A DNA stretch of 64,000 bases from Rhizorhapis sp. SPR117 (GCF_021742065.1 NZ_JAKKIE010000013.1:1-64000), one strand, 5' to 3'; positions 28,346 to 37,526 are shown, numbered from the stretch's first letter. A program made the numbers and translations. Notes: generated by a model from the sequence alone, not told the origin.

Positions 28346-28375
28346 AGCCTGAAAAGTACGCCAAACAACGCTAAG
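28338..28375. repeat. left terminal inverted repeat of Tn3-family transposon
   Basis: Begins GAGGGCATAG and ends ACGCTAAG. It contains the complement of the lemA start codon and lies 20 bases before the TTAG duplication of the IS1182-like element that separates it from tnpA. Confidence 0.88.
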
Positions 28376-28433
28376 GTCGAACAATCAGTGAACGCTTAGC
28401 AGACCGTTGACGAAGTCGGCGGCGGCTGATTCT

Positions 28434-29935
28434 CATGTTCGAAATCAAGTCCGAAGGCGAGTTCGTTTGTTCGCCTTGGCGGCGGGATGGTATTTTGGCT
28501 GTGCAGGGTCGGACGCGGCGGCATTGAGACGACGGTTGATCAGACTCTGATGCGCGGGTTGGATACCGCAGGACCGTGGTTCGTCTCGGGCCTTCCTCCG
28601 TCTCAACTGTCGCGAGGTCGTGCTCGCAGAATCAGATCGAGGGTTGCCCTGACCGGCCGCCGCGCCCGACGCTGCACAGCATGGGCTTGCTTTCTGGTTT
28701 CCTTGTTTGAGTTTTTGCTGATCAGGCTGCCTGCATTGGGGGCGGTGTCCTGAGTGCGATCGCCCAGACGAAGGCGGCGAGTTCGCGCGCGATGGCGACG
28801 GCGACGACATTCCTGGGCCGTCCGGACCGTTGCAGGCGCCGGTAGCGCGCACAAAGTCGAACCTGCGCCTTCCAGCCTATCTCCCTGACCGGCTCGGGCA
28901 GATTGGCGCTGCGTCGCAGGAGGTCGCCAGCGACCCGCGCGGGCAATCGATAGCTCCAGGCGCTTTCCACCAGCATGCGCCGCGCCCGCGTATTGCCGGC
29001 CTTGGTGATATTGCCCTGCGCGCGGGTTGCGCCCGATGAGCGTTCGCGCGGCACCAGGCCGAGCCACGCCATGAGTTGGCGCGGATTGGCGAAGCGCCGG
29101 AAGTCGCCGATCTCGGCGACGAGCGTCACCGCCGCGATGAGCGATATCCCACGCAACGCCTGGATCGCCGCCACGGTGGAGCACAGCGACCAATCCGGCA
29201 ACAAGGCTTCGATCTGGCATTCGATCCTCGCGCGTCGATCTTCCGCCTGCTCGATCGCGCGATTGTATTCCTCGAACGCGATCTGCTGCGCCGGATGATC
29301 GAAGCGCTGATCGCCGAGCCAGCGGCGATGGGCTTTGGTCCAGTGCTTGCCATTGGTCCTGTAGGCACGGCCGTGGCGCAGCAGAAAGGAAAGGAGCTGC
29401 TGCCGGGTCCGGCGGATCGCCCCCACTGCGGCGAGTCGCGCTCGGATCAGATCGCGCATCGCTTCATGTTCGGCATCAGGCACCCAGATCGGTGTGAGCT
29501 CACCCGCTCGAAACAGGCTGGCCAGAACCACGGCATCCCGGCGATCCGTCTTGACCTGACTGCCCGGACGTGCCGGTGTCATCGAGGGCGCTACCACCTG
29601 GCAAGGATATCCCAGCTGTGTCAGCTGGCGATGCAGGCCATACCCCGTCGGACCGGCCTCGTAGGCAAAGGCCATGCGTGCATGCCGGGTCGCCAGCGTT
29701 CTGACCAGCCTGGCGACTGCATCGGGCGCGCTCGAGATGCTCCCGTAAAACCGTACTTCCCCTCGATCGCCACCCGCGGCAATGCCGACCGCGATCGTCT
29801 TCTTGCTGACATCCAGGCCAACATATGTTGTAACTTGATCCATGGCTCGTCTCCCATGTCTGAGGCCATGGTCGATAGACTAACCCTCGCTACCGATATG
29901 TCGCGAGACGAGCCACCGGCCTCGCCCCGAACATG
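28434..29935. mobile_element. IS110-family element inside the IS1182-like element
   Basis: Boundaries are approximate. An 8-base inverted pair (CATGTTCG at 28434-28441 and CGAACATG at 29928-29935) encloses the transposase gene and gives 1502 bases, a typical IS110 size. IS110 elements usually lack clear repeats and target duplications, so the ends need comparison with an empty site. About 280 non-coding bases follow the transposase gene inside these limits. Confidence 0.55.
28722..29843 (-). CDS. IS110-family transposase
   Basis: 373 residues. The N-terminal DEDD RuvC-like domain starts with YVGLDVSKKTIAVG and includes VKTDRRDAVVLASL; the C-terminal domain carries the helix-hairpin-helix ALRGISLIAAVTLVAEIGDF and the Ser-containing segment NTRARRMLVESAWSY expected for the second catalytic site. 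It appears complete. ATG at 29843. DEDD transposases of this family are directed by a structured non-coding (bridge) RNA encoded in the element, which should lie in one of the flanking non-coding parts. Confidence 0.9.
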   Translation of the reverse strand: MDQVTTYVGLDVSKKTIAVGIAAGGDRGEVRFYGSISSAPDAVARLVRTLATRHARMAFAYEAGPTGYGLHRQLTQLGYPCQVVAPSMTPARPGSQVKTDRRDAVVLASLFRAGELTPIWVPDAEHEAMRDLIRARLAAVGAIRRTRQQLLSFLLRHGRAYRTNGKHWTKAHRRWLGDQRFDHPAQQIAFEEYNRAIEQAEDRRARIECQIEALLPDWSLCSTVAAIQALRGISLIAAVTLVAEIGDFRRFANPRQLMAWLGLVPRERSSGATRAQGNITKAGNTRARRMLVESAWSYRLPARVAGDLLRRSANLPEPVREIGWKAQVRLCARYRRLQRSGRPRNVVAVAIARELAAFVWAIALRTPPPMQAA

Positions 29936-29978
29936 ACGTCTCAGTGCGGCAGTGGGATTGGCTGGCGGGTTTGCGACG

Positions 29979-31331
29979 ATGGCGATGGGGCGGGATAGCG
30001 AGATCCAGTCTGATTTGATCGTGACGTGGGCGGAGATACCGCGTTCGCCGGGGCACGCCTTTTACGACAAGCTCCAGAAGCTGCTGGCCGAGGCGGGCTT
30101 CGATGCCTTCGTCGAGGAGACGTGCAAGCCCTATTATGCGCCGCGGATGGGAGCCCCGTCGCTGCCGCCGGGCCGCTATTTCCGCATGCTGCTGATCGGC
30201 TATTTCGAGGGCATCGACAGCGAACGCGGGATTGTCTGGCGCTGTTCGGATTCGCTGTCGCTGCGCGAGTTCCTGCGACTGTCGAGCCGCGACAAGGTCC
30301 CGGATCATAGCTGGTTGTCGAAGACGCGGAGCCGCCTGCCGCACGAGGTGCATGACCAGATCTTCGGCTGGGTGCTGGCCCTCGTTGCCGGGCATGATCT
30401 GGTGAAAGGTGAGCGGATCGGCGTCGATGGCTCGACCATGGAGGCGAACGCCGCGCTGCGCACCATCGTGCGGCGTGACAATGGCGAGACCTACCGCGAG
30501 ATGCTGATGCGCATGGCGCAAGAGAGCGGCATCGACACGCCGACGATCGACGACCTCGTCCGGCTTGATCGCCAGCGCAAGGGCAAGAAGCTGTCGAACG
30601 CGGACTGGGTGAGCAAGACCGATCCCGACGCGAAGGTCGCGCGGATGAAGAACGGCTCGACCCGCCTGGCCTACAAGCCCGAACACGCGGTCGATCTCGA
30701 CACGGGTGTCATCGTGGCAGCGCCGATCCACCCGGCCGACAAGGGCGACACGACAACGCTCGACCCCACGCTGGAGGCGGCAGCACGCAACCTCACCGAC
30801 ATTGGCCTGGCGCCGACGTCCGGGGATCCCTGCGGTCTTGTGACCGATAAAGGCTATCATTCGCGCGAGATACTCAAGGATCTCGACGGCGACATCTGGA
30901 AGACGCGCATCGCCGAGCCGGCACCGCCGAATGGATATCTGCGCTGGCACGGCGACGAGGCTGCCCAGAAGGCCGTCTACGCCAATCGGTCTCGCCTGAA
31001 ATCCGCCGTCGGACGCAAGGCGATGCGCAAGCGTGGCGAGATGGTCGAGCGTAGCTTTGCCCATGTCCTGGATCGCGGCGGCATGCGCCGCGCGTGGCTG
31101 CGCGGGCGCGAGAATGTTCACAAGCGCTATCTGATCCACGTTGCCGGGTTCAACCTTGGCATTCTCATGCGCGCCCTGTTCGGTTGCGGCACTCCGAAAG
31201 GCGCCAGGGGTGTATCCAAGGCGTTCTTGTTCGTTGTTCAGACCGATGTTGTGCTCGTCACCGCGCTCATCGCCGAGTTCGAGGGCGAAAAGGCCATGCT
31301 CCTCATCGTTTTTACCCCTGAAGGCACCTGA
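29979..31331 (+). CDS. IS1182-like DDE transposase
   Basis: 450 residues from the ATG at 29979. The N-terminal DUF772-like domain (PGHAFYDKLQKLLAEAGFD, PPGRYFRMLLIGYFEGI, RIGVDGSTMEANAA) is followed by the DDE region with VDLDTGVIVAAPIHPAD, VTDKGYHS and MVERSFAHVLDRGGMRR. It looks intact, so the element may be able to move if its left terminal repeat is still recognised 1.5 kb farther away than usual because of the IS110 insertion. Confidence 0.88.
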   Translation: MAMGRDSEIQSDLIVTWAEIPRSPGHAFYDKLQKLLAEAGFDAFVEETCKPYYAPRMGAPSLPPGRYFRMLLIGYFEGIDSERGIVWRCSDSLSLREFLRLSSRDKVPDHSWLSKTRSRLPHEVHDQIFGWVLALVAGHDLVKGERIGVDGSTMEANAALRTIVRRDNGETYREMLMRMAQESGIDTPTIDDLVRLDRQRKGKKLSNADWVSKTDPDAKVARMKNGSTRLAYKPEHAVDLDTGVIVAAPIHPADKGDTTTLDPTLEAAARNLTDIGLAPTSGDPCGLVTDKGYHSREILKDLDGDIWKTRIAEPAPPNGYLRWHGDEAAQKAVYANRSRLKSAVGRKAMRKRGEMVERSFAHVLDRGGMRRAWLRGRENVHKRYLIHVAGFNLGILMRALFGCGTPKGARGVSKAFLFVVQTDVVLVTALIAEFEGEKAMLLIVFTPEGT

Positions 31332-31381
31332 CGCAGCATAGACACGGACCGGGCTAAAAAACCGACTTCGTCACCGAGCTG

Positions 31382-34357
31382 TTAGGCGACGCGGGCATTT
31401 TGCGGCAGGTTCAGGGCCTTGCGGCCAGCGGAAGCAGCAGCCCTATCCCAGAGAAAGTCTCCGGAAAAGGCGATATGTTCCCAGCCTACCGGCGATGTAT
31501 GGGCAAGGAGGTGGTCGGACGCCGCGACCGATTCCGATCGTAGATGCTGGACAGCAGCGTCCATGTAGGTCGTGTTCCAATAGACGATGGCTGCGATGAC
31601 GAGGTTGAGGCCCGATGCGCGATATTGCTGGGCTTCATGGCTGCGATCAATGATGCGCCCTTGCCGGAATGTGTAGATCGCCTGCGTCAATGCATGGCGT
31701 TGCTCGCTATTGTTGAGGCCGGCATTGCAACGCCGGCGCAGGTTGGGGTTTTCAAGCCAGTCGAGCATAAACAGTGTTCGCTCGACCTTGCCGATTTCCT
31801 GTAGCGCGACGTCGAACTGGTTCTGCCGCTCATAGGCGGCGAGCTTTCGCAACATGACCGATGGCGCAACATGACCAGCCTTGATCGAACCGACAAGCCG
31901 CAGCACATCGCCCCATTGTTCATGGATAATGTCGGTCCGGATGCGCTTGCCCAGCAGCGGGGCAATAAATGGATAGGCGGCCACTGGGGCGATTGACGCG
32001 AGACGCCTGTCGGGAAAGTCCCGCAGGCGCGGACAGAAGCGAAAGCCCAACATGGCGCACAGCGCGAAGACATGATCGGTCGCCCCGCCGGTGTCGGTAT
32101 AGTGCTCGACGATCCTGAGATCGGTTCCATGGCTGGTGAGGCCGTCGAGCACATAGGGCGCCTCATGCGTCGCGGCCGAGATTACATTGACGTGGTAGGG
32201 TGCGCGCTGATCGGAATTATGGGTGTAAAAGCTGAAGCCATGATCGACGCCGTAGCGGGCGTTGATGTCGCCGCCGGATGCGCCTCGCTTCGCGCCTCTG
32301 AAAAATTGTCCATCGGAGCTGGACGTGGTGCCGTCGCCCCAGACCCGCGAGAATGGCAGGCGGTGATGGGCGTTGATGAGGGCGGTCAGCGCCGCGCGAT
32401 AGCTGTCATCGCGGATATAGGTGTCATGGGTCCACAGAAGCTGATCGCGCGTGACGCCCTCGCTCGCGGTCGCCATGCGCGACAAGCCGAGATTGGTGGC
32501 ATCGGCCAGGATTGTCGCGAGCAGCGCGTTCTCATTCGGACAGGGCTCGCCGGTGCGCAGGTTGGTGAACGCCGCGAGAAAGCCGGTTTCCTGGGCCACC
32601 TCATGAAGCAGTTCGGTAATGCGGATGCGCGGCATCATCGCATCGAGCCGGTCGGCCAGTTCTTCGGCGTCGGGTGTCGCGATCGTGCGAACCGGCGATA
32701 TCTGGAGGCGGCCATCCCGGAAGCGGACGCCCTCCAGAACGTCGCGCTTCAACCGCTGGGCAAACTTCTTCAGGCGCCAGTCGAGTTCACGGCCACGCTG
32801 TTCCAGCCATGCGTCCGCCGACGACGGCAGGCCGAGCGCCGACACGACCGGCTTGGCCTTCGGTTCGCTGAGCAGGTAGCTGTCGAACCGGCGATAACCC
32901 GCCGATCGCTCGACCCAGACATCCCCGGAACGCAATTTGTTGCGCAGATGCGCGAGCGTGGCGATCTCCCAAAGCCGCCGATTGACCTTGCCATCATCGC
33001 CCACAACGATTTTCCGCCATTCCTTGCGGAACGGCATCGGGGCGTCGGCAGGCAGATCGCGCTTGCCCGAGCTGTTGAGCGCGCGCAGCATCTCAATGGC
33101 GGCGATCGTCTTCGCGCTGCCCTTGCCGGCGCGGAACTCCAGCGCTTCAAGCAGATCGGGGGCGAACTTGCGCAAGGTCGCATAGCGATCGGCCGCGACC
33201 GTCAACGGATCGAGGCTGGCCATTTCCGCGATAGTCGCTGCTTCCGGCCTGGCTCTCAAAAGGGTCGTCCATCCCACCGACGCGTCCAGGGCCTCAATGG
33301 GATCTTCGCCGGTATCGATCGCATCGGTAAGCGCGTCGATCGTCCTGCGGAAGATCAGCATCAACCGTGCCACATTCTTCGAGGTGGCGGCATAGTTGCG
33401 TGCCTGGGCGTTCCTGGCGCGGGTGAATATCCCGCCAATGAGCTTGTCCGCCATTTCCAGGGCGCTGTCGGTAAGCCGCTCTTCGAGGTCGATCAGAAAG
33501 GCGAGCAGCGTGGCATGGCGCCGCGAGGGTGTATATCGCTCGATCATATAGGCGGGAGAGGCACGGCCCTCCCTGACATATTGGCGAAAGCGATCCGCAT
33601 GGATACGATCGGCCACGTCTGAAGAAATGCCGATTTTCCGCACCTGCCTCAAACGGTCGAGAATCTGCCGGATGTGATCGGGTTTGGCCGCAACGGGAAT
33701 CGTCTTGAGCAAGGTGAGTTGACTCACGCCGCCAGCGTCGGCCTCACCAAAAAGCTGGTCGAGAGCACGGACCTGTACAGCGCTGAGGTTGGCGATCAGG
33801 GCATGGGCCGCTTGCTTGCGGGCACGAGCGCGTCCCGCGATGCTGGCGCGTTCGATGGTGGAGAAGGAGGGCAGTAGAATCCGGGCCCCGCGAAGAGCGG
33901 AGATGACACCGCTCACGATCGTTACCCCCTTGTCGGTCGCCCATGCCGTTTTCGTCGCGGCCTCGATCATGAAGGGAATATCGGTGCGGATCGGGCCACG
34001 CACCCCAAGGCGTTCCGCCAATTCGCGCGCATGATCCGTCATGGTCTGATCCCGCGCCGCATAGTCGGCCAGATCGGTTACGCGCAGGCCCATTTGCTCC
34101 GCGACGAAGACGGCGAGGTCATGGGGGATCGCTCCCCTGTCTCGCATCAATTGAGCGAGCGTGACGCCGGGGTGACGCAGAAGGGCGAGTTGCAGCGCAA
34201 CCCCAAGCTGGTTCCGCCGCTCGCGTCGCTGGCCGATGATTTCGATGTCCGAGGGCTCGAAGGTGTAGAGCCGGGCCAGACGGTCCCGATCTGCCGGGAT
34301 GGCGAGAAGTTGATCGCGCTCACTCTCGGTCAGGAGTTGATGTTTGCGCTTCACCAT
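31382..34357 (-). CDS. tnpA: Tn3-family transposase TnpA
   Basis: 991 residues, the size of the family. N-terminal DNA-binding region (MVKRKHQLLTESERDQLLAI), and C-terminal catalytic core with the three acidic motifs: TSSSDGQFF (first Asp), HYTDTGGATDHVFAL (second Asp) and RSHEAQQYRASGLN (Glu). I start it at 34357; an upstream ATG at 34417 has no ribosome site. The stop codon TAA (31384-31382) includes part of the TTAG duplication made by the IS1182-like element and remains intact. Probably still functional for replicative transposition. Confidence 0.92.
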   Translation of the reverse strand: MVKRKHQLLTESERDQLLAIPADRDRLARLYTFEPSDIEIIGQRRERRNQLGVALQLALLRHPGVTLAQLMRDRGAIPHDLAVFVAEQMGLRVTDLADYAARDQTMTDHARELAERLGVRGPIRTDIPFMIEAATKTAWATDKGVTIVSGVISALRGARILLPSFSTIERASIAGRARARKQAAHALIANLSAVQVRALDQLFGEADAGGVSQLTLLKTIPVAAKPDHIRQILDRLRQVRKIGISSDVADRIHADRFRQYVREGRASPAYMIERYTPSRRHATLLAFLIDLEERLTDSALEMADKLIGGIFTRARNAQARNYAATSKNVARLMLIFRRTIDALTDAIDTGEDPIEALDASVGWTTLLRARPEAATIAEMASLDPLTVAADRYATLRKFAPDLLEALEFRAGKGSAKTIAAIEMLRALNSSGKRDLPADAPMPFRKEWRKIVVGDDGKVNRRLWEIATLAHLRNKLRSGDVWVERSAGYRRFDSYLLSEPKAKPVVSALGLPSSADAWLEQRGRELDWRLKKFAQRLKRDVLEGVRFRDGRLQISPVRTIATPDAEELADRLDAMMPRIRITELLHEVAQETGFLAAFTNLRTGEPCPNENALLATILADATNLGLSRMATASEGVTRDQLLWTHDTYIRDDSYRAALTALINAHHRLPFSRVWGDGTTSSSDGQFFRGAKRGASGGDINARYGVDHGFSFYTHNSDQRAPYHVNVISAATHEAPYVLDGLTSHGTDLRIVEHYTDTGGATDHVFALCAMLGFRFCPRLRDFPDRRLASIAPVAAYPFIAPLLGKRIRTDIIHEQWGDVLRLVGSIKAGHVAPSVMLRKLAAYERQNQFDVALQEIGKVERTLFMLDWLENPNLRRRCNAGLNNSEQRHALTQAIYTFRQGRIIDRSHEAQQYRASGLNLVIAAIVYWNTTYMDAAVQHLRSESVAASDHLLAHTSPVGWEHIAFSGDFLWDRAAASAGRKALNLPQNARVA

Positions 34358-34496
34358 GCCGATTCCCGTCCACAAAAGGTCATTTGGGGCTATGGACAGG
34401 CAGGAGTAAAGAGACATAGTATGTGGACGGATATGGATGGGTGAAGCAGTCGCCTTTCACAACGTCCACGAAACGGCCGTTTGGGAGACGCACGGC
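34358..34496. promoter_or_regulatory. candidate res site between tnpA and tnpR
   Basis: The 139-base divergent interval is the normal place and size for the resolution site and the two promoters of a Tn3-family element. CCGTCCACAAAAGG and TGTGGACGGATATGG in opposite orientation suggest resolvase-binding subsites. Assigned from position and these dyads only. Confidence 0.5.
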
Positions 34497-34808
34497 ATGG
34501 GCGGAATTTTGGGCTACGCTCGCGTCAGCACCGGCGATCAGGACGTGGCGGGACAGACCATGCGTCTGGAGAAGGCCGGTGCCATCAAGGTGTTCACCGA
34601 CGTCATGTCGGGCAAGAGCATGGAGCGGCCCGGTCTGACCGAACTGATCGCCTATGCTCGCAAGGGCGATACGCTCGCGGTGGTCCGCCTTGATCGACTT
34701 GGACGCTCTCTCGTCGAACTACTCGCCACGGTCGAGACGCTGCGTGTCCAAGGCATCGCGCTTCTGAGCGTTGAGGAAAAGATCGACACCTCATCGGCCG
34801 CCGGCGAA
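34497..34808 (+). pseudogene. tnpR: resolvase TnpR, N-terminal part (interrupted)
   Basis: Encodes the catalytic domain of a serine resolvase: GYARVSTGDQD with the nucleophile Ser11, VFTDVMSGKSMERPGL, and LAVVRLDRLGRSLVELL, up to DTSSAAGE. The frame is then broken by the IS256-type element; the rest of the gene is at 37527-37784. Removing the insertion and one copy of the 8-bp duplication restores AAGELIFHVFGAIAHFE without a gap. Resolution of cointegrates by this copy should be lost. Confidence 0.9.
34801..34808. repeat. 8-bp target duplication of IS256-type element, left copy
   Basis: CCGGCGAA, repeated at 37519-37526 directly after the element. Eight bases is a normal target duplication for IS256-family elements. 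Confidence 0.9.
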
Positions 34809-34866
34809 GGGACTGTCAGGAATTTTGTGCGCGAGGCCATAAGATGGAATGGAAAGGACCCATCAT

Positions 34867-35622
34867 ATGGCTATCGACAAGGAAGTGCTGGACCAGTTGC
34901 TGGCAGGGCGTGATCCGCAGGAGTTGTTTGCGAAGGACGGTCTGCTCGACGAGTTGAAGAAGGCGCTGTCGGAGCGGATGCTGACGGCCGAGCTCGACGA
35001 TCACCTGGAAAGCGAAAGCGCCGAAGGCGCAGCAGGAAATCGGCGCAATGGTAGCTCGCGCAAGACGATGCTGACCGGCACATCGAAAGTGATACTGGAT
35101 ATTCCGCGCGACCGGGCCGGCACGTTCGATCCCAAGCTGATCGCCAAGTACCAGCGGCGCTTTCCCGATTTCGACGACAAGATTGTGTCGATGTACGCGC
35201 GCGGGATGACGGTGCGCGAGATCCGGGGGCATCTCGAGGACCTGTACGGCGTTGATGTATCGCCTGATCTGATCTCGACGATCACCGATGCCGTGCTGGA
35301 AGCAGTCGGCGAGTGGCAGGGTCGACCACTCGATGCCTGCTATCCGCTCGTCTTCTTCGACGCGATCCGGGTGAAAATCCGCGACGAGGGCTTCGTGCGC
35401 AACAAGGCTGTCTACATCGCGCTCGGCATCCTGCCCGACGGGACGAAGGAAATCCTCGGCATCTGGATCGAGCAGACCGAGGGCGCGAAGTTCTGGTTGC
35501 GCGTGATGAACGAACTCAAGAACCGCGGCGTCGCCGATATCCTGATGGCAGTCGTCGATGGCCTGAAAGGCTTTCCGGAAGCGATCAACGCCGTCTTCCC
35601 CGAAACCATCGTTCAGACTTGT
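34867..35622 (+). pseudogene. IS256-family transposase, 5' part (interrupted)
   Basis: Covers the N-terminal two thirds of a Mutator-type transposase: MAIDKEVLDQLLAGRDPQEL, the region with SERMLTAELDDHLE, DIPRDRAGTFDPKLI, and the catalytic part with YPLVFFDAIRVKIRDEG and MAVVDGLKGFPEAINAVFP. GGAAAGGA lies before the ATG at 34867. The frame ends its IS256 sequence at Gln-Thr-Cys (35622) where the IS1111-type element enters. By chance the frame stays open through into the second transposase, but that fusion is not a real protein family. Confidence 0.9.
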
Positions 35623-35700
35623 TGGAGTGGACGGCCCCCAATACGGCATCGATGTGCCAGAATGAGGTCGTTGCAGATTCTCAAGCGAAGGAGACCGTCC

Positions 35701-36744
35701 GTGGAACAGATTACCCGCATCGGAATGGACACGTCAAAGCACGTCTTTCAATTGCATGGCGTCGACGCGACTGAGGAGCCCGTGCTGCGCAAAAAGCTGC
35801 GGCGCAAGGAGATGATCGCCTTTTTCGAGAAACTACCACCAACTGTTGTAGCGATCGAAGCATGCGGTGGATCCCATCATTGGGCCAGGTTGCTGCAATC
35901 GTTCGGACATGAGGTGAAACTCATTCCGCCACAGTATGTTAAACCGTACGTAAAGCGCGGCAAGAATGACGCTGCCGATGCTGAAGCGCTTTGCGAGGCG
36001 ATGAGCCGACCGACGATGCGATTTGTCCCAATAAAGAGCGTCGACAGTCAGGCCGCATTGATGTTGGTAGGCGTGCGCGATCAGTTGATTCGCAATCGCA
36101 CGCAACTCGCCAATGCCATAAGGGGTTATGCAGCTGAGTTCGGGCTGAGCGCGGCCCAAGGAATATCTAAAGTGGAGCCGCTCCTCGAGCGTATCGCAGC
36201 CGATGAGACGTTACCGGAACTCGCTCGAGAACTGTTCGCCCTCCATGCGCGAGAATACGGACACTTACAGGTTGAGATCGACCGTGTTGAAGAGAGGTTG
36301 ATGGCTTGGCACCGGGCCGACGAATGCAGCCGGCGACTGGCGAAAATTCCTGGCGTCGGTCCGATCGGCGCATCGCTGCTCGTCATGAAGATGCCAGCAC
36401 CCAAAGGCTTCCAGTCGGGTCGGCACTTTGCTGCATGGCTCGGCTTAACACCGAAGGATCATTCAACCGCCGGTAAGGTCCGGCTCGGCGTAATTACCCG
36501 TGCCGGCGATGAAGTTTTACGAAGCGTGCTCGTGGCCGGAGCGACAGCTCTCCTCCGGCACGTTCGAGACGGACGCGGCAAGAACGCTTCGCCCTGGCTC
36601 GTGAACCTACTCAAGCGCAAGCCGCCAAAGCTGGTGGCTGTGGCGCTGGCCAACAAAATCGCCCGTGTCGCATGGAAGCTGATGGTGACGGGCGAAGAAT
36701 ACAGAGCCCGTGGCATGCAACCGGCTCATGTCCGAACGGCATAA
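35701..36744 (+). CDS. IS110-family (IS1111 group) transposase
   Basis: 347 residues from a GTG at 35701. N-terminal DEDD domain: ITRIGMDTSKHVFQLHG, VAIEACGGSHHWAR and KRGKNDAADAEALCEAM; C-terminal part: LAKIPGVGPIGASLLVMKM (helix-hairpin-helix) and GDEVLRSVLVAGATALL with the family Ser. The gene appears complete. An in-frame run-in from the broken IS256 gene exists upstream but native translation should begin here. Confidence 0.9.
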   Translation: MEQITRIGMDTSKHVFQLHGVDATEEPVLRKKLRRKEMIAFFEKLPPTVVAIEACGGSHHWARLLQSFGHEVKLIPPQYVKPYVKRGKNDAADAEALCEAMSRPTMRFVPIKSVDSQAALMLVGVRDQLIRNRTQLANAIRGYAAEFGLSAAQGISKVEPLLERIAADETLPELARELFALHAREYGHLQVEIDRVEERLMAWHRADECSRRLAKIPGVGPIGASLLVMKMPAPKGFQSGRHFAAWLGLTPKDHSTAGKVRLGVITRAGDEVLRSVLVAGATALLRHVRDGRGKNASPWLVNLLKRKPPKLVAVALANKIARVAWKLMVTGEEYRARGMQPAHVRTA

Positions 36745-37011
36745 AGATCTGCCAGTCGCGGCGAGCAATTATAGAAGGCTGCCGTGCTGAGCTGATGCCC
36801 GAACTTGCAAGAAACGAGCAGATGGTGACCGATCGATCCGAAACGCGAGGTAATCCGTACGATGCACAGGCCGGCAAAGGTCGCAGACTTGTTTGGAACT
36901 CGCGTAGCGGAAACCATCTTGGCCCGCGGTCATGTGCGACCGCATACGCAGAGGCCGGACATATGATCGCAAGCGATCGGTTCAAAGTTATGCCCGTCAA
37001 TCTTGTAGGGA
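36745..37011 (+). ncRNA. candidate bridge-RNA region of the IS1111-type element
   Basis: The 267 non-coding bases between the transposase stop and the right subterminal repeat have no supported gene. In IS110-family elements a structured RNA that pairs with target and donor DNA comes from the long non-coding end; in the IS1111 group this lies downstream of the transposase gene. The assignment is by position only; I did not fold it. Confidence 0.4.
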
Positions 37012-37027
37012 GGGGGCCGTCCACATA

Positions 37028-37477
37028 TGCATCGTCCACCTGATCAGAAACTCGATGGGCTTCGCGTCCTGGAAGGACCGCAAGCCGATCGCCCAGGCGC
37101 TACGCAGCGTCTATCGCGCCGACAATGCCGAGGCTGGCCTGGCGGCGCTGGAGACCTTCGAGGAAGGGCCATGGGGTCAGAAATATCCGGCGATTGCCAT
37201 GAGCTGGCGCCGGCACTGGGAGCAGGTAATCCCGTTCTTCGCGTTCAGTGCGCCAATCCGCAGGATCATCTACACCACAAACGCGATAGAAGCGCTGAAC
37301 TCGAAGCTCAGGCGGGCCGTCCGAACTCGCGGTCACTTCCCGAGTGACGACGCAGCGATGAAGCTGTTATACCTCGTGCTTAATCAGGCGGCTCAGGAAT
37401 GGAAACGGCCGCCGCGCGAATGGACCGAAGCAAAAACCCAGTTTGCCGTAATCTTCGGTGAAAGGTTCGTCATCTGA
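37028..37477 (+). pseudogene. IS256-family transposase, 3' part
   Basis: Continues the interrupted Mutator-type transposase: CIVHLIRNSMGFASWKDRK, YTTNAIEALNSKLRRAVRTRG (conserved C-terminal block with the catalytic Glu) and WTEAKTQFAVIFGERFVI to the stop at 37475. No start of its own. Joined to the 5' part it gives a normal-length product of about 400 residues. Confidence 0.9.
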
Positions 37478-37518
37478 TGACGAAAACCGGCCTCGCGCAC
37501 AAAATTCCTGACAGTCCC

Positions 37519-37526
37519 CCGGCGAA
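37519..37526. repeat. 8-bp target duplication of IS256-type element, right copy
   Basis: CCGGCGAA, identical to 34801-34808; marks the re-entry into the tnpR coding sequence. Confidence 0.9.

Larger units (their letters stand above)
28400..31381. mobile_element. IS1182-like insertion sequence, interrupted by IS110
   Basis: Twenty-base inverted repeats at 28400-28419 and 31362-31381 match at 17 positions, sharing TGACGAAGTCGG. They are flanked by an identical 4-bp target duplication TTAG (28396-28399 and 31382-31385), which also preserves the stop codon of tnpA. A second element of about 1.5 kb sits between the left repeat and the transposase gene. Without it the element is about 1.48 kb, normal for the family. 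Confidence 0.85.
35622..37029. mobile_element. IS1111-type (IS110 family) element inside IS256
   Basis: About 1.41 kb. Perfect 13-bp subterminal inverted repeats GTGGACGGCCCCC (35627-35639) and its complement (37012-37024) lie five bases in from each junction, the arrangement typical of the IS1111 group. The junctions fall within the Cys codon of the IS256 transposase (QTC/IVHLIR), with a one-base ambiguity. No target duplication is expected or seen. Confidence 0.88.
34809..37518. mobile_element. IS256-family element inserted in tnpR
   Basis: Perfect 30-bp terminal inverted repeats at 34809-34838 and 37489-37518 (outer end GGGACTGTCAGGAATTTTGT) and an 8-bp CCGGCGAA target duplication define the element exactly. 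Its transposase gene is split by an IS1111-type element at about 35622-37029. Without that insertion the element is about 1.3 kb, a usual IS256 length. Confidence 0.93.

Noticed and set aside
34849..36744. 631-codon frame reading as an IS256-IS110 fusion transposase
   Set aside because: The junction coincides with the boundary of the IS1111-type element. The frame happens to stay open but the parts belong to two elements.
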